Source: an uncultured Micrococcus sp. (GTDB taxonomy: Bacteria > Actinomycetota > Actinomycetes > Actinomycetales > Micrococcaceae). Taken from it: a DNA stretch of 18,805 nucleotides. A model generated the notes under the pieces. That model was not told where the DNA came from and did not search any database. It was given only the letters and a program-made list of their open reading frames with translations. The stretch covers positions 1 through 18,805 of the forward strand of contig CAMIOJ010000007.1 in assembly GCA_946222435.1 (NCBI GenBank), given 5' to 3'. This document shows positions 1-9,252 of the stretch, in pieces (position 1 is the stretch's first letter; each line of letters opens with the position of its first letter). The translations under genes and the position numbers were made by a program.

Positions 1-1170
1 GAGGCCGCCGGACTGCTCCGGGACGGCGTGCCGGTCCCCACGGTCTTCGAGACCATGACCTCCCTGGCCCTGGAGCACGACGCCGTGAACCTGGGCCAGG
101 GATTCCCGGACGCGGACGGGCCGCAGGAGCTGCTGGACCTCGCCGCCGACGCCGTGAGGAACGGCCCGAACCAGTACGCCCCGGGCACCGGCTCCCCCGC
201 CCTCCGCCGGGCCGTGGCCGAGCACCGCCGCCGCCACTGGGGCGTGGCGGAGGATCCCGACTCCCAGGTCCTCGTGACCACGGGCGCCACCGAGGGCATC
301 GCCGCCGCGGTGCTCGCCTTCGTCTCCCCCGGCGAGGAGGTCGTCACCGTGGAGCCCTTCTACGACGCCCACGCGGCCACGATCGCCATGGCCGGGGGCC
401 GGCACATCACCGTCCCGGTGGGTCCGCCGGCGTTCCTGCCGGACCCGGACGAGGTCGCCGCCCGCTTCACCGACCGCACCCGCCTGCTGATCCTCAACAC
501 GCCGCACAACCCCACCGGCGCGGTCTACCCGCGGGACCTGCTGGAGCGCCTGGTGGCCCTCTGCGCAGAGCGGGACGTGCTCGTGCTCACGGACGAGGTC
601 TACGACCACCTCGTCTTCGACGGCGAGCACGTCACCGGCCGTGCCGTGCCCGGGGCCGAGGACGTGGTGCTCACCGCGTCCTCGGCCGGCAAGTCGTTCG
701 CGGTCACCGGCTGGAAGGTCGGCTGGCTGACCGGTTCCGCCGAGCGCATCGCCGCGGTGCGCGCCGTGAAGCAGTACCTCACGTTCTCCTCCGGCCCGGC
801 CTACCAGCAGGCGATCGCCGAGTACCTGCCGCGCGCCGACCCCCACCTCGCCGAGCAGCGCGAGCGCTACCGCGCAGGGCGCGACCTGCTCGTCTCCGGG
901 CTGCGCGAGGCCGGTCTCGACCCGGTGGTGCCCCAGGCCGGCTACTTCGTCACGGTGGACCTGTCCCCGTGGGGAGTGGAGGACGCCCGGGCGGCCGCGG
1001 AGGACTGGATCCGCACCGCGGGCGTCTGCTCCATCCCGGTCTCGGCGCTGTGCCGCGCGGACGGGGACACCATGCGCTCGTGGCTGCGCCTGGCGTTCTG
1101 CAAGGACTCCGCGGTCATCGCCGAGGGCATGGACCGCCTGGTCCGTCACGCCGCCTCCCTCCGCGGCTGA
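1..1170 (+). CDS. PLP-dependent class I/II aminotransferase (5' end outside window)
   Basis: Fold-type I pyridoxal-phosphate aminotransferase of the soluble cytoplasmic class I/II family. Counting from the GTG at 28 (380 aa): NLGQGFPD at 21-28 near the N-terminus, NTPHNPTG at 157-164, DEVYDHLVF from 189 (Asp189 and Tyr192 contact the cofactor), and SSAGKSF with Lys222 as the Schiff-base lysine, followed by TGWKVGW. The reading frame stays open to base 1 (nine more codons), and homologues have a short conserved stretch before the first residues seen here, so the true start probably lies upstream of the window and the GTG at 28 is unlikely to be it. From memory it most resembles the actinobacterial Rv0858c/DapC type (N-succinyldiaminopimelate aminotransferase, lysine/DAP pathway) and YbdL/methionine aminotransferases. 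The substrate cannot be decided from sequence. It converges on rsmD. Confidence 0.9.
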   Translation, partial: EAAGLLRDGVPVPTVFETMTSLALEHDAVNLGQGFPDADGPQELLDLAADAVRNGPNQYAPGTGSPALRRAVAEHRRRHWGVAEDPDSQVLVTTGATEGIAAAVLAFVSPGEEVVTVEPFYDAHAATIAMAGGRHITVPVGPPAFLPDPDEVAARFTDRTRLLILNTPHNPTGAVYPRDLLERLVALCAERDVLVLTDEVYDHLVFDGEHVTGRAVPGAEDVVLTASSAGKSFAVTGWKVGWLTGSAERIAAVRAVKQYLTFSSGPAYQQAIAEYLPRADPHLAEQRERYRAGRDLLVSGLREAGLDPVVPQAGYFVTVDLSPWGVEDARAAAEDWIRTAGVCSIPVSALCRADGDTMRSWLRLAFCKDSAVIAEGMDRLVRHAASLRG

Positions 1171-1184
1171 GCCCGCCCTCTTCC

Positions 1185-1269
1185 CGACGACGGCTCCCGC
1201 CTCTCCGGATCGCCCCCACCCCGGCCCGTGGCCAGGGTGCGGCCGGCACCCAGGTGCGTGCCGTCGTCG
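1185..1269. repeat. Long-range inverted repeat in the convergent aminotransferase/rsmD gap
   Basis: Perfect 10-bp arms CGACGACGGC (1185-1194) and GCCGTCGTCG (1260-1269) lie 65 bases apart and enclose a smaller hairpin. The same core recurs in hairpins at other gene ends in this window (7034-7061 and 18133-18180). It may be part of a termination structure; function is inferred. Confidence 0.5.
1235..1251 (+). terminator. Candidate terminator hairpin after the aminotransferase
   Basis: GGGTGC (1235-1240) pairs with GCACCC (1246-1251) around a 5-base loop, 65 bases after the aminotransferase stop. There is no T-run, as is usual for high-GC actinobacteria. It is weaker than the hairpin at 1279-1304. 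Confidence 0.4.
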
Positions 1270-1278
1270 TGCCCCCGA

Positions 1279-1304
1279 CCGGGACGGCTCAGCAGCCGTC
1301 CTGG
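1279..1304 (-). terminator. Candidate terminator hairpin after rsmD
   Basis: The core stem GACGGCT (1283-1289) / AGCCGTC (1294-1300) has a 4-base loop and extends outward to about 11 bp with one G-T pair. It lies 7 bases beyond the rsmD stop on the minus strand and could work for both converging genes. There is no U-tract. Confidence 0.55.
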
Positions 1305-1311
1305 GGAAGTC

Positions 1312-1872
1312 TCAGCGCTCGTCTTGCCAGAAGTACAGGGCGGTCTCGCCGTAGGTGCGCACCTCGACCTCCTCGAGGCCGGCGGGCCGGGAGGGTGCAG
1401 CGCCGCGGGCGGAGCGCTCGAGCACGATCAGCCCTGCCGGGGTGAGGGCCGCGGCCATCTGCCGCAGGGCGCCGTCGAGCTCGGCGCCGCCGAGCGGGTA
1501 GGGCGGGTCCGCCAGGATCAGGTCCGCCTCCGCACCCGAGGCCAGGAAGCGTTCGACCGGCTGACCGACCGCCGTGGCGGCCCGTCGGCCCAGGACGCGG
1601 TTGACGGACTCGGCGTTGCGGCGGCAGACCTCCAGCGCCCGGCGGTCCCGCTCCACGAGCACGGCCGAGCGGGCTCCGCGGCTGAGGGCCTCCAGGCCCA
1701 GCGCCCCGGAGCCGGCGTAGAGGTCGAGCACCACGGTGTCCGTGCACCAGTCGCGGGCCTGGAGCCAGGAGAACAGCGCCTCCTTGGTGCGGTCGGTGGT
1801 CGGCCGGGTGCCGGAGCCGGACACGGAGGCCAGGGGGGCGCCGGAGGCGGCGCCGGCGATGATGCGACCCAT
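1312..1872 (-). CDS. rsmD: 16S rRNA (guanine(966)-N(2))-methyltransferase RsmD
   Basis: Cytoplasmic SAM-dependent methyltransferase that modifies G966 of 16S rRNA (E. coli numbering) in the assembling 30S subunit. The 186-aa length is normal for the family. The N-terminus MGRIIAGAASG and TRPTTDRTKEALFSWL (22-37) are typical. The SAM-binding motif DLYAGSGALGLEALSRG spans 50-66, and the catalytic (D/N)PPY motif is ADPPY at 121-125. The ATG at 1872 lies 8 bases after the recG stop, so it is probably the last gene of the LCP-DAK2-recG-rsmD unit. The recG-rsmD neighbourhood is common in actinobacteria, where coaD often follows; here a convergent aminotransferase follows instead. Confidence 0.93.
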   Translation of the reverse strand: MGRIIAGAASGAPLASVSGSGTRPTTDRTKEALFSWLQARDWCTDTVVLDLYAGSGALGLEALSRGARSAVLVERDRRALEVCRRNAESVNRVLGRRAATAVGQPVERFLASGAEADLILADPPYPLGGAELDGALRQMAAALTPAGLIVLERSARGAAPSRPAGLEEVEVRTYGETALYFWQDER

Positions 1873-1880
1873 GGGCGGTG

Positions 1881-4080
<2,200 letters not shown>

Positions 4081-4094
<14 letters not shown>

Positions 4095-5082
4095 GGGTGT
4101 GGTCGTGGCCGCCGCGCCCGTCCGTCAGGTCGGTCACGTGCACGTCTCGAGGGTCGCCGGCCTCGCGGAAGAGGTCCTCCGCGAGCGGCGCCCGGGGCAC
4201 GTGCACGTGCACGCGCCACGGGACGACGTCCTGGGGATCGTCACCGCGCCGGGTGGGGGCGACGATCACGGAGTCGCCCACCTCGGTGAGGCGGTGCCGC
4301 AGCGTGGCCGCTCCGAGGGGATCGAGCTCGATGGTGCACATGACCTCGACGCCGCCCCCCGGGCCGTGCACCGTGGCGGCGACGCCGTCCGCATAGCCGC
4401 GGAGGCCGTCGGTGAGGGAGGTCTGCGGGGTCTCGTCCAGCATCACGGCCCGCAGCGCCTCCAGGACCAGCAGCAGGCCCACGGCGCCGGCGTCCACCAC
4501 GGCGGCGCGGCTGAGCTCGTCCAGCTGCCCCTCGGTCTGCTGCACGGCGGCCCGGGCGTCGCGGACGGCCCCGGTGACGGCCTCCTCCAGCACGGCGCGC
4601 GTCCGCGTGTCCCGGCCCTGGACGGAGGCGGACCGGACGGCGGCCTGGACGCTGGCCCGGGCCGCACCGAGGACGGACAGGATGGTGCCCTCCCGCGGGT
4701 CGGAGAGCGCGGTGCGGGCCGCCGTGTCCGCCCGCAGCAGGGCCTCGGCCAGGGCGGGCGCCGTGAGGCCCTCGTGGTCCCGGAGCGGATCCGCCATGCC
4801 GGCGACCATGACGGCCAGCAGGGTCCCGGAGTTGCCGCGGGCCGAGGACAGCGCCGCGGCGCCGGCCCGCTCGAGGGTCGCGCCGATGTCCGTCGAGGCC
4901 TCCGCGGCGTCGGCCGCCGCGGCATGGGCCGCCGCCATTGTCGCGTGCATGTTGCTGCCCGTGTCCGCGTCCGGGACCGGGAAGACGTTCAGCGCGTCCA
5001 GGCGTTCGGCGGCCTGGCCGAGCAGCTGCTCGGCACAGGCCAGCCAGCGGACGATGCGCGGGGGCCTCGGCGTGCGCGTCAC
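4081..5082 (-). CDS. DAK2-domain protein, FakA-like, without the C-terminal domain
   Basis: Related to the fatty-acid kinase subunit FakA, which phosphorylates fatty acids held by FakB. The DAK2 kinase domain has LNVFPVPDADTGSNM (31-45, the Mg-nucleotide motif, with Ala where Gly is usual), SSARGNSGTLL (79-89) and VDAGAVGLLLVLEAL (196-210). A middle domain follows, with Cys249 and the pair His292/His294. As I recall the S. aureus FakA structure, zinc is held by Cys240, His282 and His284, at almost the same spacing. The protein then ends at residue 333 with a His-rich tail (HDHTHGEH), whereas FakA has about 550 residues. The GTG at 5082 is chosen because it overlaps the LCP stop by 4 bp (GTGA); the upstream open frame is antisense-free but lies inside the LCP gene. 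No fakB/degV gene is in the window. Family assignment is firm; activity is uncertain. Confidence 0.88.
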
Positions 5083-6473
5083 CGGTTGAGCACCTCGTTC
5101 AGCGTGCCCGTGCGGATGCCCTCGCCGATGCGGCGGATGGAGGCCCAGTCCGGCCACACCACGGCCTGGTCGCCGGCATAGCCCGTGCCCAGGGTCGGCA
5201 CCGTGCTCACCTGGATGTCGTCGCCGCGGACGCCGCGCATGGACCAGGCCAGGTCGAACAGGGTGCCGGAGTCCAGGGACTCGTCGAAGGTCAGGTACGG
5301 GGCGAAGGACTCGATGGAGTTCCGCACGGAGTTCGGGTCGGTGAGCGTCGTGCGGGACATCGCCTTGGTCACGATGGCCTTCACCAGGCGCTGCTGGTTC
5401 TCCACGCGGGAGTAGTCGCCGTCGCCGAAGGCGTAGCGCTCGCGGGCGTAGACGATGGCCTCCTCTCCGGTCAGGTGGATGTTCCCCTGCGCGAAGGACT
5501 TCCCGCCGGACTCGAAGGCCCGCGGGTTGTGCAGGTCTACGCCGCCGAGGGCGTTGACCAGGTCGCGGAAGCCCACCATGTCCACGGCCACCACGTGGTC
5601 CACCCGTGCCTGGAACATGTTCTCGACGGTCGAGATGGCCAGCGGGACGCCGCCGAGCTGGTAGGCGGCGTTGAGCTTGCGGTCCCCGTGGCCGCGGATC
5701 GGCAGCCAGGTGTCGCGCATGATGGACATGACCTGGATGTCCTCGCGGTCGCCGGGCACGTGCACCCACATCATCGTGTCCGAGCGGCCGATGCCGCTGA
5801 TGCGGGCGATGTCCGTGTTCTTGCCGTCGGTGAGGTCGCCCGAGTCCGCGCCGAGGAGCAGGAAGTTCACGGCCTTCTCGTCGATGTCCTCGTCCGGGGA
5901 CGAGGCCTCCGGTCCGTGTACCTCGCCGGGGCCGGTGACCTCCGGCATCACCACGGAGCCGGACCCCTCACCGGACGCCGAGCCGCCCGATCCGCCGCCG
6001 TCGGCGGAGCCTCCCGACCCGTCCGTGCCACCGCCGCCGGAGGCTCCTCCGGAGCCGTCACCGCCGCCGGACCCGTCCCCGTCGACGGAGCCGCCGGAGC
6101 CGTCCTCGGCCCCGTCCTGCGAGCCTCGGGTGCCGTCCTTCGAGCCGTCGCCGCGGCCCTGCCCGGCACCGCCGCCGTACTGGGGCCGCAGGCTCTCCTC
6201 GGGGAACACGTTCCCCTCGAACTTCTGCACGTCGTCCACGGTCTTGGCGATCCCGCCGACGTAGAGGGCCACCACGGCACCGGCGGCGATGAGCGCCAGC
6301 AGGAGCACGCCCGCCACGATCTTGAGGCCGCGATGACGTCGCCGGGGACGCCGGCCGGCCTCGGAGGCGGACGAGGATGCGGTGGATGGGCTCACGAGGC
6401 TGCGCTCCTGGGGGCTCGGGTCCTCACGACCGTGCTCCCGTGGCGCCGGCCGTGTCAGATCGGTGTGCCCCAT
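5079..6473 (-). CDS. LytR-CpsA-Psr (LCP) family cell-wall glycopolymer ligase
   Basis: Membrane-anchored enzyme of the family that moves polyprenyl-phosphate-linked glycopolymers (teichoic or teichuronic acid, arabinogalactan in relatives) onto peptidoglycan. The 464-aa protein has a basic cytoplasmic N-terminus (RRPRRRHR, 41-48), one membrane segment (about 50-72), a Gly/Ser/Asp linker (about 100-174) and an extracytoplasmic LCP domain from about 200. Domain marks: NFLLLGADSGD 203-213, GRSDTMMWVHVP 229-240, MSIMRDTW 249-256, KLNAAYQLGG 266-275, and LTGEEAIVYARERYAFGDGDYSRVENQQR 334-362, with its conserved arginines. The ATG at 6473 is preceded at 8 bases by GAGG; the frame is open further upstream, but that part lies over the divergent DUF3515 gene. 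A GTG at 6395 is an alternative start. The polymer transferred is not known. Confidence 0.92.
   Translation of the reverse strand: MGHTDLTRPAPREHGREDPSPQERSLVSPSTASSSASEAGRRPRRRHRGLKIVAGVLLLALIAAGAVVALYVGGIAKTVDDVQKFEGNVFPEESLRPQYGGGAGQGRGDGSKDGTRGSQDGAEDGSGGSVDGDGSGGGDGSGGASGGGGTDGSGGSADGGGSGGSASGEGSGSVVMPEVTGPGEVHGPEASSPDEDIDEKAVNFLLLGADSGDLTDGKNTDIARISGIGRSDTMMWVHVPGDREDIQVMSIMRDTWLPIRGHGDRKLNAAYQLGGVPLAISTVENMFQARVDHVVAVDMVGFRDLVNALGGVDLHNPRAFESGGKSFAQGNIHLTGEEAIVYARERYAFGDGDYSRVENQQRLVKAIVTKAMSRTTLTDPNSVRNSIESFAPYLTFDESLDSGTLFDLAWSMRGVRGDDIQVSTVPTLGTGYAGDQAVVWPDWASIRRIGEGIRTGTLNEVLNR
5952..6176 (-). repeat. Low-complexity Gly/Ser/Asp linker coding region inside the LCP gene
   Basis: About 75 consecutive codons encode almost only Gly, Ser, Asp, Ala, Glu and Thr in imperfect units such as GDGSGG, DGSGGS and GGSG. 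On the DNA they appear as degenerate GGAGCCGTC/CCGCCGGA-like repeats. They lie between the membrane segment and the catalytic domain and are probably a flexible wall-spanning spacer. Confidence 0.75.
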
Positions 6474-6494
6474 GCTAGCCACCTCGACCGGGAC

Positions 6495-6500
6495 TAGGGT
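6495..6500 (+). promoter_or_regulatory. Possible -10 box for leaderless transcription of the DUF3515 gene
   Basis: TAGGGT fits the actinobacterial TANNNT -10 pattern and ends exactly 7 bases before the GTG at 6508, placing the expected transcription start on the start codon. The GGAGG at 6501-6505 is only 2 bases from that GTG, too close for a normal ribosome site. No clear -35 is seen. Confidence 0.4.
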
Positions 6501-6507
6501 GGAGGTC

Positions 6508-6996
6508 GTGACCGCGCTTTCCCCCTCCCCCGTCAAGGCCGTCCTGCTGCTGGCGGCGGTCGGGCTCGCCGCCAGCGGCTGCACCGACGGTCGGATCGCC
6601 TCCGTCCAGGCGGCCGAGAACGCCGCCGACCCGGCGTGCGCGCCCGCCATGATCGCGATGCCGGACGAGGTCGGCGACCATTCCCTGCGCCCCACGGACA
6701 GTCAGGCCACCGCGGTGTGGGGAGACCCGTCCGCGGTCGTCCTGCGGTGCGGTGTGGAGCCCCCGGCCCCCACCACGGACCGGTGCGTCTCCGCCGAGGG
6801 CGTCGACTGGGTGGTCCGCGAGGAGGGCGAGAACTGGCGGATCACGACCTACGGACGCTCCCCCGCCGTTGAGGTGCTGTTCGCCCGGGACCGGGCCACC
6901 TCGGACAGCGTGATGGTGACCCTCGCCTCCGCCGTCGGCCGGATCCCCGCCGAACGCGGCTGCGTCAACCTGCAGGACGCCGAGGAGGTCGGCTGA
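6508..6996 (+). CDS. DUF3515 family lipoprotein, function unknown
   Basis: A 162-aa exported protein. A short positive N-region (Lys10) and hydrophobic stretch VLLLAAVGLAA (12-22) end in ASGC, so Cys25 is a likely lipidation site and the product a membrane-anchored lipoprotein. The mature part has few features: GDHSLRPTDSQATAVWGDPS, a CGVEPPAPTTDRC pair of cysteines, WVVREEGENWRITTYGR, and a C-terminal Cys in ERGCVNLQ, so one disulfide is plausible. It matches the actinobacterial DUF3515 family, typically found beside ddl (Rv2980 in M. tuberculosis). It converges on ddl here. The start is uncertain: GTG 6508, GTG 6499 or ATG 6472. I prefer 6508 because it gives a normal-length signal peptide and a TANNNT box 7 bases upstream. 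No biochemical role is known to me. Confidence 0.85.
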   Translation: MTALSPSPVKAVLLLAAVGLAASGCTDGRIASVQAAENAADPACAPAMIAMPDEVGDHSLRPTDSQATAVWGDPSAVVLRCGVEPPAPTTDRCVSAEGVDWVVREEGENWRITTYGRSPAVEVLFARDRATSDSVMVTLASAVGRIPAERGCVNLQDAEEVG

Positions 6997-7010
6997 GGAC
7001 CGGCCCGCCC

Positions 7011-7026
7011 GGGCGCCGTGGCGCCC
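7011..7026. terminator. Candidate terminator hairpin between DUF3515 and ddl
   Basis: GGGCGC (7011-7016) and GCGCCC (7021-7026) form a perfect stem with loop CGTG. It lies 14 bases after the DUF3515 stop in a convergent gap. There is no T-run. It probably serves the plus-strand gene. Confidence 0.5.
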
Positions 7027-7033
7027 TGCCGCC

Positions 7034-7061
7034 CACGACGACGGCGGCCGCCGATGTCGTG
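7034..7061. terminator. Second hairpin in the DUF3515/ddl gap, shared motif
   Basis: CACGAC (7034-7039) pairs with GTCGTG (7056-7061), and inside it GGCGGCCGCC is itself a palindrome. The 15 bases GCCCACGACGACGGC (7031-7045) recur exactly at 18131-18145 in another terminator-like hairpin. It lies 29 bases beyond the ddl stop on the minus strand and probably ends that operon. Confidence 0.5.
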
Positions 7062-7090
7062 CTCCGGGTGACAGGACGCGGTGCGCCCGG

Positions 7091-8218
7091 TCAGTGCAGG
7101 CCGGCGCCGCGCTCCAGGGCGAGCTCCACGAGCTCGCTGATCAGCTCCGCATAGGGGACCCCGGAGCGCTCCCACAGGGCCGGGTACATGCTGATGGGCG
7201 TGAAGCCGGGCATGGTGTTGATCTCGTTGACCACCCAGCGCCCGTCGGGCGTGTAGAAGAAGTCGCAGCGGGACAGGCCGGCGCCGTCCACGGCCTCGAA
7301 GGCACGCACCGCGAGCTCCTGCAGGCGGGCGATCTCCGCCTGGGGCAGCTCCGCGGGGCAGGACAGCCGGGCGGCGTCGTCGTCCTGGTACTTGGCCTCG
7401 AAGTCGTAGAACTGGTGCTCGCCGGTCTGCTCGACCACCACGATCTCGCCGGGCAGCGACGCCCGCGGGGGCTCGGCGCCGTGGCCGTCCAGGACGGCGC
7501 ACTCGATCTCGCGCCCGAGGATCCCGGCCTCCACCACGACACGCGGGTCAAAGCGACGGGCCTCCTCCACCGCGGCGCGCAGCCCGGACGGCTCCGTCAC
7601 CCGGGTGATGCCGAACGAGGAACCGGCACGCGCCGGCTTGACGAACAGCGGGTACTCCAGCGCGCCGGCGCGCCGGAGGGCGGCCTCGGGATCGCGCTGC
7701 CAGTCCCGGTCCGTGATGGTCTCCCAGGGACCGACCTCCAGCCCTGCGGCCTGGAAGGCAACCTTCATGAAGTGCTTGTCCATGCCGACGGCCGAGGCGA
7801 GCACGCCGCAGCCCACGGCCGGCAGGTTCAGGGTCTCGAACAGGCCCTGGACGGTGCCGTCCTCGCCGAAGGGACCGTGCAGTAGCGGGAAGACGACGTC
7901 CACGCGGCCGATCGGGGCTCCCTCGGAGTCGACGAGCTCGGTGGTACCGTCGGCGGTCGCCCGCAGGGACACGGGACGGGTCGGCTCCGGCACCTCCGGC
8001 AGGGAGTCGTCACGCAGGCTCCACCGGGTGGGGTCCATGTCCTCGACGGACCACAGGCCCGACCGGGCGACACCGACCGGCACGGGCTCCCAGCGCTCGG
8101 TGTCGATCTCACGCAGCACGTTGGCGGCCGTGACACAGCTGACGGGATGCTCGCTGGAGCGGCCGCCGAAGAGCAGCAGGACGCGCGGGCGCGCAGTGGT
8201 CTCGGCGGTGGGGGTCAT
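7091..8218 (-). CDS. ddl: D-alanine--D-alanine ligase
   Basis: ATP-grasp enzyme that makes D-Ala-D-Ala for peptidoglycan precursors in the cytoplasm. Length 375 aa, usual for actinobacteria. Motifs: LFGGRSSEHPVS 16-27 (Glu23 matches the catalytic Glu of E. coli DdlB), LHGPFGEDGTVQGL 113-126, FVKPARAGSSFGI 192-204 with the ATP lysine Lys194, the omega-loop FYDFEAKY 270-277, and NEINTMPGFTPISMYP 331-346 for Mg and substrate. The EAKY loop is the D-Ala-D-Ala type, not the D-Ala-D-Lac (VanA) type, so glycopeptide-sensitive stem peptides are expected. The ATG at 8218 overlaps the gpsA stop by 4 bp (ATGA). It is the last gene of murA-plsC-gpsA-ddl. Confidence 0.95.
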   Translation of the reverse strand: MTPTAETTARPRVLLLFGGRSSEHPVSCVTAANVLREIDTERWEPVPVGVARSGLWSVEDMDPTRWSLRDDSLPEVPEPTRPVSLRATADGTTELVDSEGAPIGRVDVVFPLLHGPFGEDGTVQGLFETLNLPAVGCGVLASAVGMDKHFMKVAFQAAGLEVGPWETITDRDWQRDPEAALRRAGALEYPLFVKPARAGSSFGITRVTEPSGLRAAVEEARRFDPRVVVEAGILGREIECAVLDGHGAEPPRASLPGEIVVVEQTGEHQFYDFEAKYQDDDAARLSCPAELPQAEIARLQELAVRAFEAVDGAGLSRCDFFYTPDGRWVVNEINTMPGFTPISMYPALWERSGVPYAELISELVELALERGAGLH

Positions 8219-9252
8219 GCGCGGTGTCCTTCCGACTTCAGGTTGCGCGAGAGCAGCAGGTCGGCCAGGGTCTCCACCCCGAGGCGGCCCGCGACGACCG
8301 CGTTGATGGCCTCGCTGATCGGCATCTCCACGCCGTGGTGGCGGGCCAGGTGGACGACGGCCGAGACGGACTTGATGCCCTCCGCCGTCTGCTTCATGGT
8401 GGCCACGGCCTCGTCCACGCCCATGCCGGTGCCGATCAGCCGTCCGGCGCTGCGGTTGCGCGAGAGCGGGGAGGCACAGGTGGCGACGAGGTCGCCCAGC
8501 CCGGCCAGGCCGGCCATGGTCTCCGGTTGTCCGCCGACGGCGGCGGCCAGCCGCGTGGTCTCCGCCAGGCCGCGGGTGATCACGGAGGCCTTGGAGTTGT
8601 CCCCCAGGCCCTGGCCATCGCAGATGCCGACGGCCAGGGCGATGACGTTCTTGACGATTCCGCCGATCTCCACGCCCACCACATCCGTGTTGGTGTAGGG
8701 ACGGAACGTGCGGCCGGCGGTCATCGCCGCGATGGTCTCCGCGGTCTCCGCCGACTCCGAGGCGACCACGGTGGCGGTGGGCTCACCGCGGGCGATCTCC
8801 AGGGCGAGGTTCGGTCCGGAGACGACGGCGAAGCGCTCCGGTGGCAGGCCGAGGGCGGAGGCGCACACCTGGGAGGGGCGCTCGTCCGTGCCCCGCTCGA
8901 GCCCCTTCACGAGGGAGACGACGATCGCGTCCTCGGCGACGTCGCCACGGATCGACTCCAGGGTCTGGCGGACGTGCTGTGCCGGGACGGCCACGACGAC
9001 GACCCCGGCGTCGGCGACGGCCTCGCGGATGTCGGTCACGGCGGAGATGTTCTCCGGCAGGGAGATGTCCGGCAGGTACTCGGGATTTCGGTGGCCGAGG
9101 GTGACGGCGTCCGCGATCTCCCGGCGACGGGACCACAGCACGATCTGGTCGGCGCGCCGACCTGCCGGGGAGGTGCTCGAGCCCATCACCGCGGCGAAGG
9201 CCGACCCCCAGCTGCCGGCCCCGAGGACGGCGACGGTGCGCGGGTCGCTCAT
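8215..9252 (-). CDS. gpsA: Glycerol-3-phosphate dehydrogenase [NAD(P)+]
   Basis: Reduces dihydroxyacetone phosphate to sn-glycerol 3-phosphate, the backbone for phospholipids. The 345-aa length is standard. The N-terminal Rossmann fold has LGAGSWG at 10-16; then VKGLERGTDERPSQV with Lys116, SGPNLALEIARG 145-156, IVKNVIALAVG 199-209 with the catalytic Lys201, GLAGLGDLVATC 248-259 and SPLSRNRSAGR 261-271 with the substrate arginines. The ATG at 9252 overlaps the plsC stop by 4 bp and its own stop overlaps ddl by 4 bp. Sitting next to plsC, it supplies that pathway's substrate line. Confidence 0.95.
   Translation of the reverse strand: MSDPRTVAVLGAGSWGSAFAAVMGSSTSPAGRRADQIVLWSRRREIADAVTLGHRNPEYLPDISLPENISAVTDIREAVADAGVVVVAVPAQHVRQTLESIRGDVAEDAIVVSLVKGLERGTDERPSQVCASALGLPPERFAVVSGPNLALEIARGEPTATVVASESAETAETIAAMTAGRTFRPYTNTDVVGVEIGGIVKNVIALAVGICDGQGLGDNSKASVITRGLAETTRLAAAVGGQPETMAGLAGLGDLVATCASPLSRNRSAGRLIGTGMGVDEAVATMKQTAEGIKSVSAVVHLARHHGVEMPISEAINAVVAGRLGVETLADLLLSRNLKSEGHRA

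Noticed and set aside
7091..8218. Possible D-Ala-D-Lac (vancomycin-resistance type) ligase
   Set aside because: The omega-loop keeps the EAKY sequence of D-Ala-D-Ala ligases, and no vanH/vanX-like genes are nearby.
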